A stretch of DNA of 64,000 nt from an uncultured Bacteroidia bacterium (GCA_902774045.1 CACYGW010000006.1:1-64000); one strand, 5' to 3'. Numbered from the stretch's first letter, positions 1 through 8,207 are shown. Translations and numbers: made by a program. The notes: generated from the sequence alone by a model not told the origin.

Positions 1-19
1 GGATCAAACTCTTCTTTGT
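1..19 (-). rRNA. rrs: 16S rRNA, 5' end only (runs off the left edge)
   Basis: The first 12 bases are the exact reverse complement of AGAGTTTGATCC, the near-universal start of bacterial 16S rRNA. The gene reads leftward, so only its extreme 5' end is inside the window. The mature end is placed near base 19 by analogy with E. coli, where about seven bases precede AGAGTTTG. The 5' leader lies at about 20-144 and a matching promoter at 151-181. Confidence 0.88.
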
Positions 20-150
20 ATATTCTTATTTTCCTGGCTTATTCGTCTCGAATTGACGCTCTCGAATCTATTTTTGTTCGGTACTTGCTTCTTGTACTTA
101 ATCTTTCAATATTTTCAATGAACTTATTCCTTTTTATTGGAAATGGGCTG

Positions 151-181
151 CAAAGATACGCACTTTTTCCTTTCCTGCAAA
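151..181 (-). promoter_or_regulatory. rRNA operon promoter (Bacteroidota type)
   Basis: Read on the minus strand this is TTTG, 19 bases, then TATCTTTG. It matches the Bacteroidota sigma-ABfr consensus TTTG-N19-TAnnTTTG. Transcription would start near 144 and pass a leader of about 125 bases before the 16S gene. It points away from the chromate-transporter promoter at 223. Confidence 0.8.
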
Positions 182-222
182 TTTTTTTAGGTATTTTTTT
201 AACAAAAATCAAATCTGCTTCT

Positions 223-230
223 TAACTTTG
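223..230 (+). promoter_or_regulatory. -7 box for the chromate-transporter operon
   Basis: TAACTTTG fits TAnnTTTG. It ends only seven bases before the ATG at 238, so the transcript would have almost no 5' leader. No clear -33 TTG is seen. Confidence 0.6.
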
Positions 231-237
231 CCAAGCT

Positions 238-792
238 ATGAAAACATCGGCCAAACCATCCCTTGTATCCATTGCCACAACCTTCGCAAAGATAGGTGCA
301 TTCACCATAGGCGGAGGCTACGCAATGATACCCCTGATAGAGCGCGAATTAAGCCGCCGCGGCTGGATGAGCGAGGACGAGCTGCCGGATGTCATAGCCC
401 TTGCGCAGGCCGCTCCAGGCGTTCTGGCCGTAAACGTATCCATCTTCACAGGCTACAAACTGGCCGGACTAAAAGGCAGTGTGGCCGCCACTATCGGCTC
501 TGTACTCCCCTCCTTCCTGATAATCCTGGCAATTGCAATGTTCATAAGCAACTTCCAGGACAATCCGCTTGTAATAAAAATATTCAAAGGGATAAGGCCC
601 GTAGTGGTATCGCTCATAGCCGTGCCAATGATAAAAATGGCCCGCAAGGGCAACAAAACCTGGTGGGCTTGGCTAATAAGCGCCCTGGCCCTGGTGGGAG
701 TGGCATTTCTAGGCATCTCACCTATATATATATTATTGACGATTATAATTTTGACCCTGGCCATAAGTTTTTGGGCCGATAGGTACAGATAA
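238..792 (+). CDS. chrA: Chromate transporter family, N-terminal-type half
   Basis: Inner-membrane protein of the CHR family, whose studied members export chromate. At 184 residues it is one half of the long bidomain ChrA. Family hallmarks are visible: FAKIGAFTIGGGYAMIPLI near residue 16 and AQAAPGVLAVN near 57, followed by hydrophobic segments. The next gene encodes the partner half and begins in the stop codon (TAATG), which implies coupled translation and a heterodimer. Paired short CHR genes are an established variant of the family. The substrate cannot be told from sequence; chromate is a family-based guess. The ATG at 238 sits directly behind a -7 box. Confidence 0.88.
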   Translation: MKTSAKPSLVSIATTFAKIGAFTIGGGYAMIPLIERELSRRGWMSEDELPDVIALAQAAPGVLAVNVSIFTGYKLAGLKGSVAATIGSVLPSFLIILAIAMFISNFQDNPLVIKIFKGIRPVVVSLIAVPMIKMARKGNKTWWAWLISALALVGVAFLGISPIYILLTIIILTLAISFWADRYR

Positions 793-1388
793 TGGACGAG
801 ATTACGCTGCTTGTACAACTGTTCATAACCTTCTTCCTCATAGGAGTATTCACCTTCGGAGGAGGATATGCCATGCTGTCCCTAATCCAGGCAGAAGTAG
901 TCTCCAATCACGCCTGGCTCACGGAAAGCGAGTTTACGAACGTTGTGGCGATATCTCAGAGCACCCCGGGGCCGATAGGAATAAACTGTGCCACCTACAC
1001 AGGATACGAGGTTTTGAACGATGTTAGCCCGTTTATGGGGGTGATAGGCTCTGCCGTAGCCACCATAGCCCTTGTGCTCCCCTCCTTTATCATAGTCCTT
1101 ACCCTTGTAAAAATCTACAAGAAGTTTTTGGGCAACAGACACTTCCAGGCGGTAATGTCCGGGCTTAGGCCGGCCGTAGTGGGGTTGATAGGCGCCGCAG
1201 CCGTCATCCTGGTAGTAAATATAAGTTGGGACGGGATGGCCCCCAAGGCCACCGTCATTACAGAAAACTTCCCGGACTGGAAGAGCTGGGCCCTCTTTGG
1301 CGCGGCGCTTCTGGCCTCGCTTAAATTCAAAATAGGCCCCATCCCCATAATCTTTGCAGGTGCCATTGCGGGAATTTTGCTATATTAG
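792..1388 (+). CDS. chrA: Chromate transporter family, second half
   Basis: A 198-residue paralogue of the preceding gene. It repeats the CHR signatures FLIGVFTFGGGYAML and AISQSTPGPIGIN in its first 65 residues and has several predicted membrane helices afterwards. The start codon overlaps the upstream stop by one base. The two halves are expected to pair in antiparallel topology as the working transporter, as reported for other split CHR proteins. The transported ion is not determined. Confidence 0.88.
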   Translation: MDEITLLVQLFITFFLIGVFTFGGGYAMLSLIQAEVVSNHAWLTESEFTNVVAISQSTPGPIGINCATYTGYEVLNDVSPFMGVIGSAVATIALVLPSFIIVLTLVKIYKKFLGNRHFQAVMSGLRPAVVGLIGAAAVILVVNISWDGMAPKATVITENFPDWKSWALFGAALLASLKFKIGPIPIIFAGAIAGILLY

Positions 1389-1396
1389 CACCAGGT

Positions 1397-3301
1397 ATGA
1401 AACGCATCCTGCTATTTTTCTTTCTTGCTTGCGGCCTTATGGGCGGCCTACGCTCTTATGGGCAGAATCCTCTTACTGACAGGCTGGCCCGCCAGTATGA
1501 ACTATGGCCCCAGGAAAGGCTCTACATTCATACCGCCACCGACGAGTACGCCCCCGGCGATATTGTCTGGCTTAAGGTTTACATTATGGACGCCCAGAAG
1601 TTCCAGAATATAGACGGCAGCCGCTATGTTTATCTTGAGCTTGCCGGCGAAGACGGCAGCATTCTTACCAGAAGGAAAATTATGGCAAGAAAGGGCCTGT
1701 ACGAGGGCTACATCCGCGTGCCGGACGGCCTTGCATCGGGGGTTTACGGGCTAAGAGCCTATACCCGCTACTCCCAGGACACACCCTGGAACACCTATTG
1801 CCACCCCCTGCAGATTGGGCAGTCAAAGGCCCTGGAAAGAACCTACAGTCCCAGCTGGAACGTTGCCGGAACAGACTCCCTGCTAATGGCCCGATTCCAC
1901 GAGGACGGTTCCCTTGTGCTGTCTGTCCCCCATTCCTCCTATTATCTTGTAGGGACCTGCAGGATGCAGCCTTTTTTTGCGGGAGGAATCTCCGCCGGGA
2001 AGGACGTGGCCTTTATAGACCTTCCGGACGGGGTTGTGACCTTCTATCTTCTGGACGCCTCTTTCAAGGTGGTAGGCTGCCACTCGGAACTAATAGAAAA
2101 CGGGCAAAGGCAGTGCAAGGTAAGCATCGGCCAAAATAAAAAATCCTATAAAAAGGGTGCTACGGTAAAACTTACCCTGGATGTGGGAAATCTGGCAGAA
2201 GATGAGATAGCAGATCTGTCCCTGTCGGTTTGTAAAAACCGGCATCCGCTGGGGGACAATATAGGCTGTGCCCTGCTAAGGAGCAATCCGGCTTTTGGCC
2301 TGGATATGGACAGGGTGTTCAGGGGTGATTATTACTCCGCCCCGGCCGCTCAGGAAGAGGCCCAGGTCCTGGAGGGAAGCGTAAGAGGGGCGGGGCGGAA
2401 AAAACCCGTTGCAAATGCCACGGTAAGGCTAATTGCCCCGCAGGTAGGGCAGTACGCCCTGGCCACCACGGACTCTCTGGGCAATTTCTCGTTTGTTGGA
2501 CTGGACGACCCTGAAGGCACCACATACGTGCTTTCTGCCATAAACGAGAAGGGAAACGACAATGTTGTGCTCTCTGTAAAAGAGCCCACCTTCCCGCCCT
2601 TCCCCAAGAATGCCTTCAAGGTGGTGGAAGTGTCGGACACGGTTAATGTAGAGTACGGGGGCATTGATATGGACGAGGCTCTGGAACTGAATGCAGCCTA
2701 TGTCAAGGCAGAGGCTCCCGACGTGGATATGGAGGTTGTTTCTTCGCTGGCAGATTTTTCCTTCGGGCCCAAGAAGATAGAAGAGATGGGCGCCACCTGC
2801 CTTCACGAGGTTCTGCGCCGTGTCCCGGGGGTATTTATGCAGGACGAGAAGGTTTACATAAGGGCTATCACCAGCATTTATGGGGACAATCCCGCCGCCA
2901 TAGCCATTAACGGCGTAATTATGGACGAGGAATTTGATTTGGACGATATCATTATGCAGGACGTGGAAAGGGTTGATGTCTTCAAGACCGGGCAGACGGT
3001 CATCTGGGGCACAGCCGCATCCAGCGGCCTAGTATCCATCACCACAAAGAATGGTTATTCTGTCCGATACGACCCTGAGGAGCACCTGAATATGAAAAAC
3101 GTGGCCCTGCTTGGGTATCAGTTAAAATCTATCTTTGAACAGGATTACAGGGTTATGTACTGGAACCCTTCCGTACAGTCCCAGACCCTGGAATTCACTG
3201 TCCCGGAAATAGCGACTTCCGGCCTCTGGCGCGTTGTCCTGGAGGGCATCACATCCAAAGGCCGGTACATCCACGAAGAAACCCAGATAAGGGTTCAATA
3301 A
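1397..3301 (+). CDS. Outer-surface protein with carboxypeptidase-like repeat and TonB-receptor plug domain
   Basis: A 634-residue exported protein; the signal peptide covers about residues 1-22 (LLFFFLACGLMGGL). The first half resembles the MG2/macroglobulin-type beta domains of Bacteroidota surface proteins (ERLYIHTATDEYAPGDIVWLK). Around residues 320-390 there is a carboxypeptidase regulatory-like fold, and residues ~450-560 resemble a TonB receptor plug (LHEVLRRVPGVF, AIAINGVIMD, VERVDVFKTG). There is no beta-barrel after the plug, so it cannot be a transporter itself. Proteins with this layout are common in Bacteroidota, but their job is unknown. It follows the transporter pair by eight bases and probably shares the transcript. 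Confidence 0.75.
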   Translation: MKRILLFFFLACGLMGGLRSYGQNPLTDRLARQYELWPQERLYIHTATDEYAPGDIVWLKVYIMDAQKFQNIDGSRYVYLELAGEDGSILTRRKIMARKGLYEGYIRVPDGLASGVYGLRAYTRYSQDTPWNTYCHPLQIGQSKALERTYSPSWNVAGTDSLLMARFHEDGSLVLSVPHSSYYLVGTCRMQPFFAGGISAGKDVAFIDLPDGVVTFYLLDASFKVVGCHSELIENGQRQCKVSIGQNKKSYKKGATVKLTLDVGNLAEDEIADLSLSVCKNRHPLGDNIGCALLRSNPAFGLDMDRVFRGDYYSAPAAQEEAQVLEGSVRGAGRKKPVANATVRLIAPQVGQYALATTDSLGNFSFVGLDDPEGTTYVLSAINEKGNDNVVLSVKEPTFPPFPKNAFKVVEVSDTVNVEYGGIDMDEALELNAAYVKAEAPDVDMEVVSSLADFSFGPKKIEEMGATCLHEVLRRVPGVFMQDEKVYIRAITSIYGDNPAAIAINGVIMDEEFDLDDIIMQDVERVDVFKTGQTVIWGTAASSGLVSITTKNGYSVRYDPEEHLNMKNVALLGYQLKSIFEQDYRVMYWNPSVQSQTLEFTVPEIATSGLWRVVLEGITSKGRYIHEETQIRVQ

Positions 3302-3309
3302 GAGGCTCT

Positions 3310-3996
3310 TTACTCTGCCAGTTCTACTTTAACTATTCTTACGGGCTCCAGAGGGAGGTCGCGGTTGTTGACTGCTACGGCTGCAATCTTGTCAATTACG
3401 TCAAGACCTTCCAGTGTCTGGCCAAATACTGTGTAGGCTCCGTCAAGCTGGGCGCAGGTCTTGGGGTTCTGTACAAGATAGAACTGTGAGCCTGAAGACT
3501 CCCTGAGGGGGTTGGCTGCATCGCCGCGGCGGGCTGCTGCAAGAGCTCCTTTGATGTGCTTGTATTCTTCTACGAACTCTGCGGGAACCGTGTAGTCAGG
3601 ACCGCCTGTTCCGTACCTGGCCTCCTGTGAGGGGTCTTTGGTAAGAGGGTCTCCGCCCTGAATCATAAATCCGTTTATAACTCTATGGAAGAGGACGTCG
3701 TCGTAGAAACCGGTCAATGCCAGTTTTGCAAAGTTCTTGCGGTGAAGAGGGGTCTTTGCGTAAAGCTTAACCTTGATGGTACCGTAGTTGGTTACGATGT
3801 TGAATACCGGCTCTTCGGGAAGAGTTTCAAAGTAGGCCTCAAAAGCTGCTTCTTTGGTTACTGTCTCTGCCTTTGCAATGGAATCGGCTATTTCCTGCTG
3901 GCGCTGAGCGGCTTCCTGTGCCTTCTGGGCATTGTTTCCGCAACCTGCTAATACTGTTGCAAAAGTTGCGATAGAGAGTGTTTTCATAAAATTCAT
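3310..3996 (-). CDS. Cyclophilin-type peptidyl-prolyl isomerase lipoprotein
   Basis: A 228-residue protein that would speed proline cis-trans isomerisation during folding of exported proteins. The N-terminus is a lipoprotein signal with lipobox VLAGC (Cys19), then a short Gln/Ala-rich linker. The cyclophilin domain runs from about residue 60 to the end and shows FHRVINGFMIQGGD and SGSQFYLVQ. An alternative start at the Met four codons in (3987) keeps the lipobox. It is monocistronic, convergent with the gene at 1397, and has a -7 box 29 bases upstream. Confidence 0.9.
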   Translation of the reverse strand: MNFMKTLSIATFATVLAGCGNNAQKAQEAAQRQQEIADSIAKAETVTKEAAFEAYFETLPEEPVFNIVTNYGTIKVKLYAKTPLHRKNFAKLALTGFYDDVLFHRVINGFMIQGGDPLTKDPSQEARYGTGGPDYTVPAEFVEEYKHIKGALAAARRGDAANPLRESSGSQFYLVQNPKTCAQLDGAYTVFGQTLEGLDVIDKIAAVAVNNRDLPLEPVRIVKVELAE

Positions 3997-4024
3997 AACT
4001 ATGTCGTTTAATTATATTCTTTTG

Positions 4025-4032
4025 CAAATTTA
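4025..4032 (-). promoter_or_regulatory. -7 box for the cyclophilin gene
   Basis: TAAATTTG on the minus strand fits TAnnTTTG and lies 29 bases before the start codon. Confidence 0.5.
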
Positions 4033-4100
4033 GGCAAAATTTCATAATATTGTAGAATCGAGTCTTATTCAAGAGGCACGTAACTAATAACATAGGTATT

Positions 4101-5780
4101 ATGAAAAAAAATCTTTCCATTATCGCACTCTGTCTGCTGGCAATAGCCTGCAGTCCAAAAGAGTACCCTAACGAAACCATCGGCATAATCCCTCAACCCC
4201 AGGTTGTCAATTATACGGGCGATGGTGTCTTTAATGTGGCGGAAGCCACGGTAAGCATCGACCCTAAACTAGACGATGCAAGCATCGGGGCCGTCAATTG
4301 TTTTGCCGCCTCGCTTTCAAAGGCTTTGGGCCGTGAGGTTGAGCCCCAGGGGCTTTTGAAAACCGGAATCCGCTTTGTGCTTAACACCCAGTATCAGCCC
4401 GAACAATACACCCTTGAAATTAAAAAGGACAAACTTACCATAACCGCTGCAACTGCAGACGGTATTAAATATGGTATTGCCTCCCTGGCCCAGCTCCTGC
4501 CCGACGCTTACTTTGGAGCCTCCGAGGGAGAGCAGGACTGGAACCTTAAGGAAGTCTTCATAAACGACTGGCCCAGATTTGCTTACAGAGGCGTGCACCT
4601 TGATGTGTCCCGTCACTTCTTTAACGTAGAAGTGGTTAAGAAATATTTGGACGTGATTGCCCTTCACAAGGTTAACCGCCTGCACTGGCACCTTACCGAC
4701 GACCAAGGCTGGAGGATAGAGATTAAGAAATATCCCCGGCTTACAGAGGTTGGCTCGACCAGGGAAGAGACAATGCTCCTTAAGAACTTCAAGCCCTACA
4801 AAGGCGACGGGCAGCCCCATGGCGGATATTATACCCAGGATCAGATTAGGGAGGTTGTAGATTATGCCGCAACCCTTGGAATTACCGTTGTACCGGAGAT
4901 AGATTTACCCGGGCACATGGTGGCAGCCCTTGCAGCCTATCCGGAGCTTGGTTGCACCGGCGGCCCCTATAAGGTCTGGACCATTTGGGGTGTGGCCGAT
5001 GATGTCCTTTGCCCAGGCAAGGAGGTTACCTTTAAATTTATAGAGGATGTTTTGGACGAGGTTCTTGACCTCTTCCCTTCCGAGTATATCCACATTGGCG
5101 GCGACGAATGCCCCAAGGTAAGATGGAAGGATTGCCCTGACTGCCAGGCCCGCATTGCAGAAGTTGGCTTGCAGAATGATTCTCTGCACACCGCAGAGCA
5201 GTATCTGCAGAACTACGTAACAGAGCGCGTTCAGGCTTATCTTAACGAGCGCGGGCGCAAGATTATTGGCTGGGACGAGATTCTTGAGGGCAAACTTGCA
5301 GAGGGCGCTACCATAATGTCCTGGCGTGGCCCGAAGGGCGGAATAGAAGCCGCAAAGAACGGGTTCGACGCCATTATGACCCCCGGCGGTCCTCTTTACT
5401 TTGACCATTACCAGAGCCGCCAGATAGACAAGGAGCCCTTTGGTATAGGCGGATACTGCCCGATAGATTCCACTTATGCCTTTGACCCTTACAAGGGTAT
5501 TCCCCAGCAGGCTCAGAAGCACATCCTTGGTGTTCAGGCAAACCTCTGGACAGAATACATAGCCTCCGAAGACCACCTCTTCTATATGCTACTTCCAAGG
5601 CTTGACGCCCTAAGCGAGCTTCAGTGGTGCGCCCCGGAGAGAAAAGACTTCGAAAGGTTCAAGAAAGACCTTGCCCGCATACTGCGCATTTACGACCTTA
5701 AGGGCTACGCTTACAGCCGTAACATTTACGGAGAGCCGGGCCTTCCCGGTTACACCGGCCCCCTTGGTGACGCCAAATAA
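4101..5780 (+). CDS. Beta-N-acetylhexosaminidase (GH20), lipoprotein
   Basis: Hydrolyses terminal N-acetylglucosamine or N-acetylgalactosamine from glycans, probably at the cell surface or in the periplasm. The signal peptide ends in a lipobox (LLAIAC, Cys17). Residues ~30-145 are the GH20b-type N-domain. The catalytic TIM barrel follows, with HWHLTDDQGWRIEIKKYP near residue 195 and the acid/base pair in HIGGDECP near residue 334. Length (559) is normal for Bacteroidota GH20 enzymes. It starts an apparent two-gene unit with the zinc-ribbon protein 11 bases downstream. The exact linkage cleaved is unknown. Confidence 0.93.
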   Translation: MKKNLSIIALCLLAIACSPKEYPNETIGIIPQPQVVNYTGDGVFNVAEATVSIDPKLDDASIGAVNCFAASLSKALGREVEPQGLLKTGIRFVLNTQYQPEQYTLEIKKDKLTITAATADGIKYGIASLAQLLPDAYFGASEGEQDWNLKEVFINDWPRFAYRGVHLDVSRHFFNVEVVKKYLDVIALHKVNRLHWHLTDDQGWRIEIKKYPRLTEVGSTREETMLLKNFKPYKGDGQPHGGYYTQDQIREVVDYAATLGITVVPEIDLPGHMVAALAAYPELGCTGGPYKVWTIWGVADDVLCPGKEVTFKFIEDVLDEVLDLFPSEYIHIGGDECPKVRWKDCPDCQARIAEVGLQNDSLHTAEQYLQNYVTERVQAYLNERGRKIIGWDEILEGKLAEGATIMSWRGPKGGIEAAKNGFDAIMTPGGPLYFDHYQSRQIDKEPFGIGGYCPIDSTYAFDPYKGIPQQAQKHILGVQANLWTEYIASEDHLFYMLLPRLDALSELQWCAPERKDFERFKKDLARILRIYDLKGYAYSRNIYGEPGLPGYTGPLGDAK

Positions 5781-5791
5781 CTCTTAATATT

Positions 5792-6211
5792 ATGGACCAG
5801 GAAAAAACTAATCTTCAAGCACCGGTTCCTGAGGAAGAACTCAGGGACAAGGTATTAAGTATCCTTGTTTTTGACAAAAACTACATTGCCGCTGTAAACT
5901 ACTACGCTTCTGCCACAGGTTGCAGCGAGGGTGAGGCCAGAAAATTCGTAGATAAGCAGAACGGCATTGTAAGGGCATACGACAAGGAGGGAAACATTAC
6001 TATTAATTGCCCCAAATGTAACGCCCCTTTAAATTTTTTAGGTAAGGGCACCTGCCCCTCGTGTAGCAACCCGGTAGAAGTATCGGTTCCCGAGCCTGGA
6101 CTCAATGTAAAAAAAACCACTTGGTGGGGCAGGAACGGCTGGTGGGTTTATCTTCTGATACTCTTGGCGTTAGTTAGAATTATACTAAGTCTGTACAGGA
6201 TTTCCCATTAA
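5792..6211 (+). CDS. Small zinc-ribbon protein with C-terminal membrane segment
   Basis: Function not recognised. The 139-residue protein has a charged N-terminal region, a four-cysteine zinc ribbon (CPKC at 73-76, CPSC at 88-91) and one hydrophobic stretch at about 118-135. This suggests a membrane anchor with a cytoplasmic N-terminal part. It sits 11 bases after the hexosaminidase and is probably co-transcribed, though nothing links the two functionally. Confidence 0.7.
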   Translation: MDQEKTNLQAPVPEEELRDKVLSILVFDKNYIAAVNYYASATGCSEGEARKFVDKQNGIVRAYDKEGNITINCPKCNAPLNFLGKGTCPSCSNPVEVSVPEPGLNVKKTTWWGRNGWWVYLLILLALVRIILSLYRISH

Positions 6212-6258
6212 ACTCACCAATAATTTTTACTAAAAAATTACCCTGGGACGCCTGTTTT

Positions 6259-6367
6259 GGCACAGACCTTGCAATTATTAGAGACGAATAGTTTTTTCAT
6301 AGGTTAAGTTTTAGGTTAGAATTGCGAATAGGTCCCGATGTGAATCGAGACCTATTTATTTTGTGCC
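6259..6367 (+). ncRNA. Candidate structured RNA (three nested/adjacent stems)
   Basis: Three stems can be paired by eye in a gene-free stretch. The outer stem is GGCACA (6259-6264) with TGTGCC (6362-6367), extendable by two inward pairs. The second is GCAATT (6271-6276) with AATTGC (6320-6325). The third is AATAGGTC (6327-6334) with GACCTATT (6349-6356), extended by CGAT/ATCG and closed by a GTGA tetraloop of the GNRA class. A further GGGAG/CTCCC pairing lies just downstream (6373-6402). Strand is uncertain; the GNRA loop favours plus. No known RNA family was recognised, and no clear promoter box precedes it. Confidence 0.4.
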
Positions 6368-6596
6368 CTAGAGGGAGCAAAAAAACGGAGCGACATCCTC
6401 CCCGGTTGAAACGTCCGGTTTTGCGGGACTGGACATCTGTAATATATGCATTTACATATTTTATGTGGCGTAAATGAAGATAATACTATAAAAATGCAAA
6501 TATTATATACCCGACAGAAATCACCTTTCCCAGTCGCAGACCTTAAGGCCTTTGATATTAGAAAAGTGCTTAACAGAATAAGTAAGACAGATTATC
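6368..6596. other. Gene-free AT-rich stretch
   Basis: No ORF with coding character was found. The only structure noted is an inverted repeat CATTTAC/GTAAATG around 6449-6476 and a GTCC/GGAC pairing near 6412-6433. It lies downstream of the 59-residue minus-strand ORF. Confidence 0.4.
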
Positions 6597-6776
6597 TTAT
6601 AGTCCTTCTATAATACGGGTGTTTACACGGCCCTTGTGAAGCTCGTCAGATATTTCGTGCGGGTCTCTTTCATCATCGTACCAACCCCCGGAAGAAATGG
6701 CCTCAAACGGACTTTTATCTTCTTTGTCAGCCATCCGCCCATCGGTGGGCGTATTATTGATAACATTCTTATTCAT
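6597..6776 (-). CDS. Small protein, 59 residues, unknown function
   Basis: Begins ATG AAT AAG at 6776 and ends TAA at 6597. The product is hydrophilic with a tryptophan in the middle (FEAISSGGWYDDERDPHEIS) and ends VNTRIIEGL. It has no signal peptide or membrane segment. It looks like a cytoplasmic small protein; the W-Y-D-D-R/E-I-S-D-E-L pattern recalls small antitoxin-like or DUF proteins of Bacteroidales, but no family is claimed and no toxin gene is adjacent. A good -7 box (TACATTTG) lies 17 bases upstream, which supports real expression. Confidence 0.6.
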   Translation of the reverse strand: MNKNVINNTPTDGRMADKEDKSPFEAISSGGWYDDERDPHEISDELHKGRVNTRIIEGL

Positions 6777-6792
6777 ACCTACTTAATTTTCG

Positions 6793-6800
6793 CAAATGTA
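6793..6800 (-). promoter_or_regulatory. -7 box for the 59-residue ORF
   Basis: TACATTTG on the minus strand, 17 bases before the start codon at 6776. No convincing -33 element was seen. Confidence 0.5.
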
Positions 6801-6859
6801 ATTCAAGATATAAAATATCGCCCCGTGAGTAGTAAGTTCCTATATATGAGCCATTAACG

Positions 6860-6896
6860 AAAAGTCCTCCTCCCTTGTTCCTGGGGTAGGACTTTT
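6860..6896 (-). terminator. Hairpin of the TCCTACCCC family, copy 1
   Basis: AAAAGTCCT (6860-6868) pairs with AGGACTTTT (6888-6896). The arms carry A and T runs, so it could stop transcripts from either side. It directly follows the gene remnant at 6896-7137. The flank ATGAGCCATTAACGAAAAGT is shared almost exactly with copy 2 near 46569. Confidence 0.6.
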
Positions 6897-7137
6897 TATA
6901 AATCATTAACACTCAACGATATCTCGCTCACGGGTGCCATAGGCATCAGGTGACGGCCGCCGGGAGCGGGGCCCTTTCCCGGAGCCCAGGCGACCGGCGT
7001 GCCATAGCCGACGGACACCGTATATTCCGCCGGCGGCACCTTTAAGGGAACCCTAATTCCCAACCATTGCAAAAACAACCAGATGCTTTCTACAGACCCT
7101 CCTCAGGCGCTTCATCCTTCAACGTGAAATTCTCTCC
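6896..7137 (-). pseudogene. Probable decayed 3' end of a gene
   Basis: Two pieces in different frames read like protein. One is IGENFTLKDEAPEEG (about 7137-7088, ended by a TAG). The other is PPAEYTVSVGYGTPVAW running to a Pro/Met-rich end with MPMAPVSEISL and a stop at 6896. The stretch is GC-rich compared with its surroundings, and its stop abuts a hairpin of the kind that follows the M64 gene at 46659. The Pro-Met-rich tail of that M64 protein (HPMPMLPPPVL) is loosely similar. It is read as a frameshifted remnant, possibly of an M64-like gene. This is an inference without a database check. Confidence 0.3.
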
Positions 7138-7144
7138 TATGAAC

Positions 7145-7175
7145 AAAAAAAAGACAGCCCGGGGGCTGCCTTTTT
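7145..7175 (-). terminator. Terminator of the rplM-tsf operon
   Basis: On the minus strand a GGCAGCC/GGCTGTC stem is followed by eight T residues, 20 bases after the tsf stop codon. T runs on both sides may let it work in both directions. Confidence 0.85.
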
Positions 7176-7194
7176 GTATATCTGACAAATGGAA

Positions 7195-8184
7195 TTAGTC
7201 AGAGAGGGAGAAACGCTTGAAGGCTACAACCTTGGCCTCTTTATCTACAGAAGCGATGTACTGAGATACGGAAACCTTGTTGTCCCAAACGTAATCCTGC
7301 TCCTCGAGGGTCTGCTCCTTGAAGAACTTCTGAACACGGCCATTGGCAATGTTCTCTACCATCTGCTCAGGGAGAGAAGCGGCCTTCTCTTCGCCTACAG
7401 TCTTGATGATTTCGCGAGCCTGAGCGGCCTGCTCCGGAGTAAGCCAACCCTTAGCGGTGTTGGACTCGATGTGGTCTTCGCTATCTACGTGAGCGGGGTT
7501 GATGCCAACCTTCTTAAGAGCGGCCTCTACAGCCTTCTTAACCAGCTCTTCCTTTGTCTTCTGGATAGCAACGGCCTTCTCCTGGTCTACAACCTCCTGA
7601 GGGCACTCTGCCTTGTTAACAGCTACAGGATTCATAGAGGTAACCTGCATTGCAACGTTCTTACCAACCTCCTCGGGAACGGCCTTGTTGAAGGCAACGA
7701 TGGAACCGAGTTTACCGTTGAAGTGAATGTACTGTGCAATGTATGGAGCCTCGAGAGTCTGATAGCAAGCAAGTACGTGCTTCTCACCAGTCTTACCTGT
7801 CTGGGCGGAAATCTCTTCCTCAACAGTGTGACCATTTGAGCAAGCGGCAGCCTTAAGACCTTCTGCATCGGCAGGGAAAGCCTTGATGGCAGCGTCTGCA
7901 ATCTCATCGGCAAGAGCTTTAAAATCAGGAGTAGCGCTAACGAAGTCAGTCTCGCAGCCGAGGCATACAAGAACTGCCTTGCCACCATCGATACGTGCAA
8001 GAACTGCACCCTCGGTGGTCTCACGGTCAGCACGCTTTGCAGCAACGAGCTTACCTTTCTCGCGGATGATCTCTACAGCCTTGTTGAAGTCGCCTTCGGC
8101 CTCTATAAGAGCCTTCTTGCAGTCCATCATACCGGCGCTGGTCATCTGACGCAGTTTCATTACGTCTTTTGCTGTAATTTCCAT
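7195..8184 (-). CDS. tsf: Translation elongation factor Ts
   Basis: Nucleotide-exchange factor for EF-Tu. The N-terminal UBA-type domain (ITAKDVMKLRQMTSAGMMDC) contains the EF-Ts signature, followed by the dimerisation core (CLGCETDFVS near residue 75). At 329 residues it has the longer Bacteroidota size rather than the ~283 of E. coli. It is the last gene of rplM-rpsI-rpsB-tsf, starts 23 bases after rpsB, and is preceded by an AAGGAG Shine-Dalgarno, unusual among the genes here. Confidence 0.97.
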   Translation of the reverse strand: MEITAKDVMKLRQMTSAGMMDCKKALIEAEGDFNKAVEIIREKGKLVAAKRADRETTEGAVLARIDGGKAVLVCLGCETDFVSATPDFKALADEIADAAIKAFPADAEGLKAAACSNGHTVEEEISAQTGKTGEKHVLACYQTLEAPYIAQYIHFNGKLGSIVAFNKAVPEEVGKNVAMQVTSMNPVAVNKAECPQEVVDQEKAVAIQKTKEELVKKAVEAALKKVGINPAHVDSEDHIESNTAKGWLTPEQAAQAREIIKTVGEEKAASLPEQMVENIANGRVQKFFKEQTLEEQDYVWDNKVSVSQYIASVDKEAKVVAFKRFSLSD

Positions 8185-8207
8185 AATTTTTCTCCTTTTT
8201 TTAAAAA

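Noticed and set aside
16..225. Plus-strand ORF of 69 codons at the left end
   Set aside because: It lies over the minus-strand 16S rRNA leader and promoter; the composition is that of AT-rich non-coding DNA.
228..782. Second long plus-strand frame over the first chromate-transporter gene
   Set aside because: It is out of frame with the CHR motifs and its product is a basic low-complexity shadow.
6636..6857. Plus-strand ORF opposite the 59-residue gene
   Set aside because: It has no promoter box and overlaps the better supported minus-strand ORF and its promoter.
6851..6900. Insertion-sequence end near the decayed gene
   Set aside because: No transposase fragment or target-site duplication can be seen; the inverted repeat is the terminator-like hairpin.
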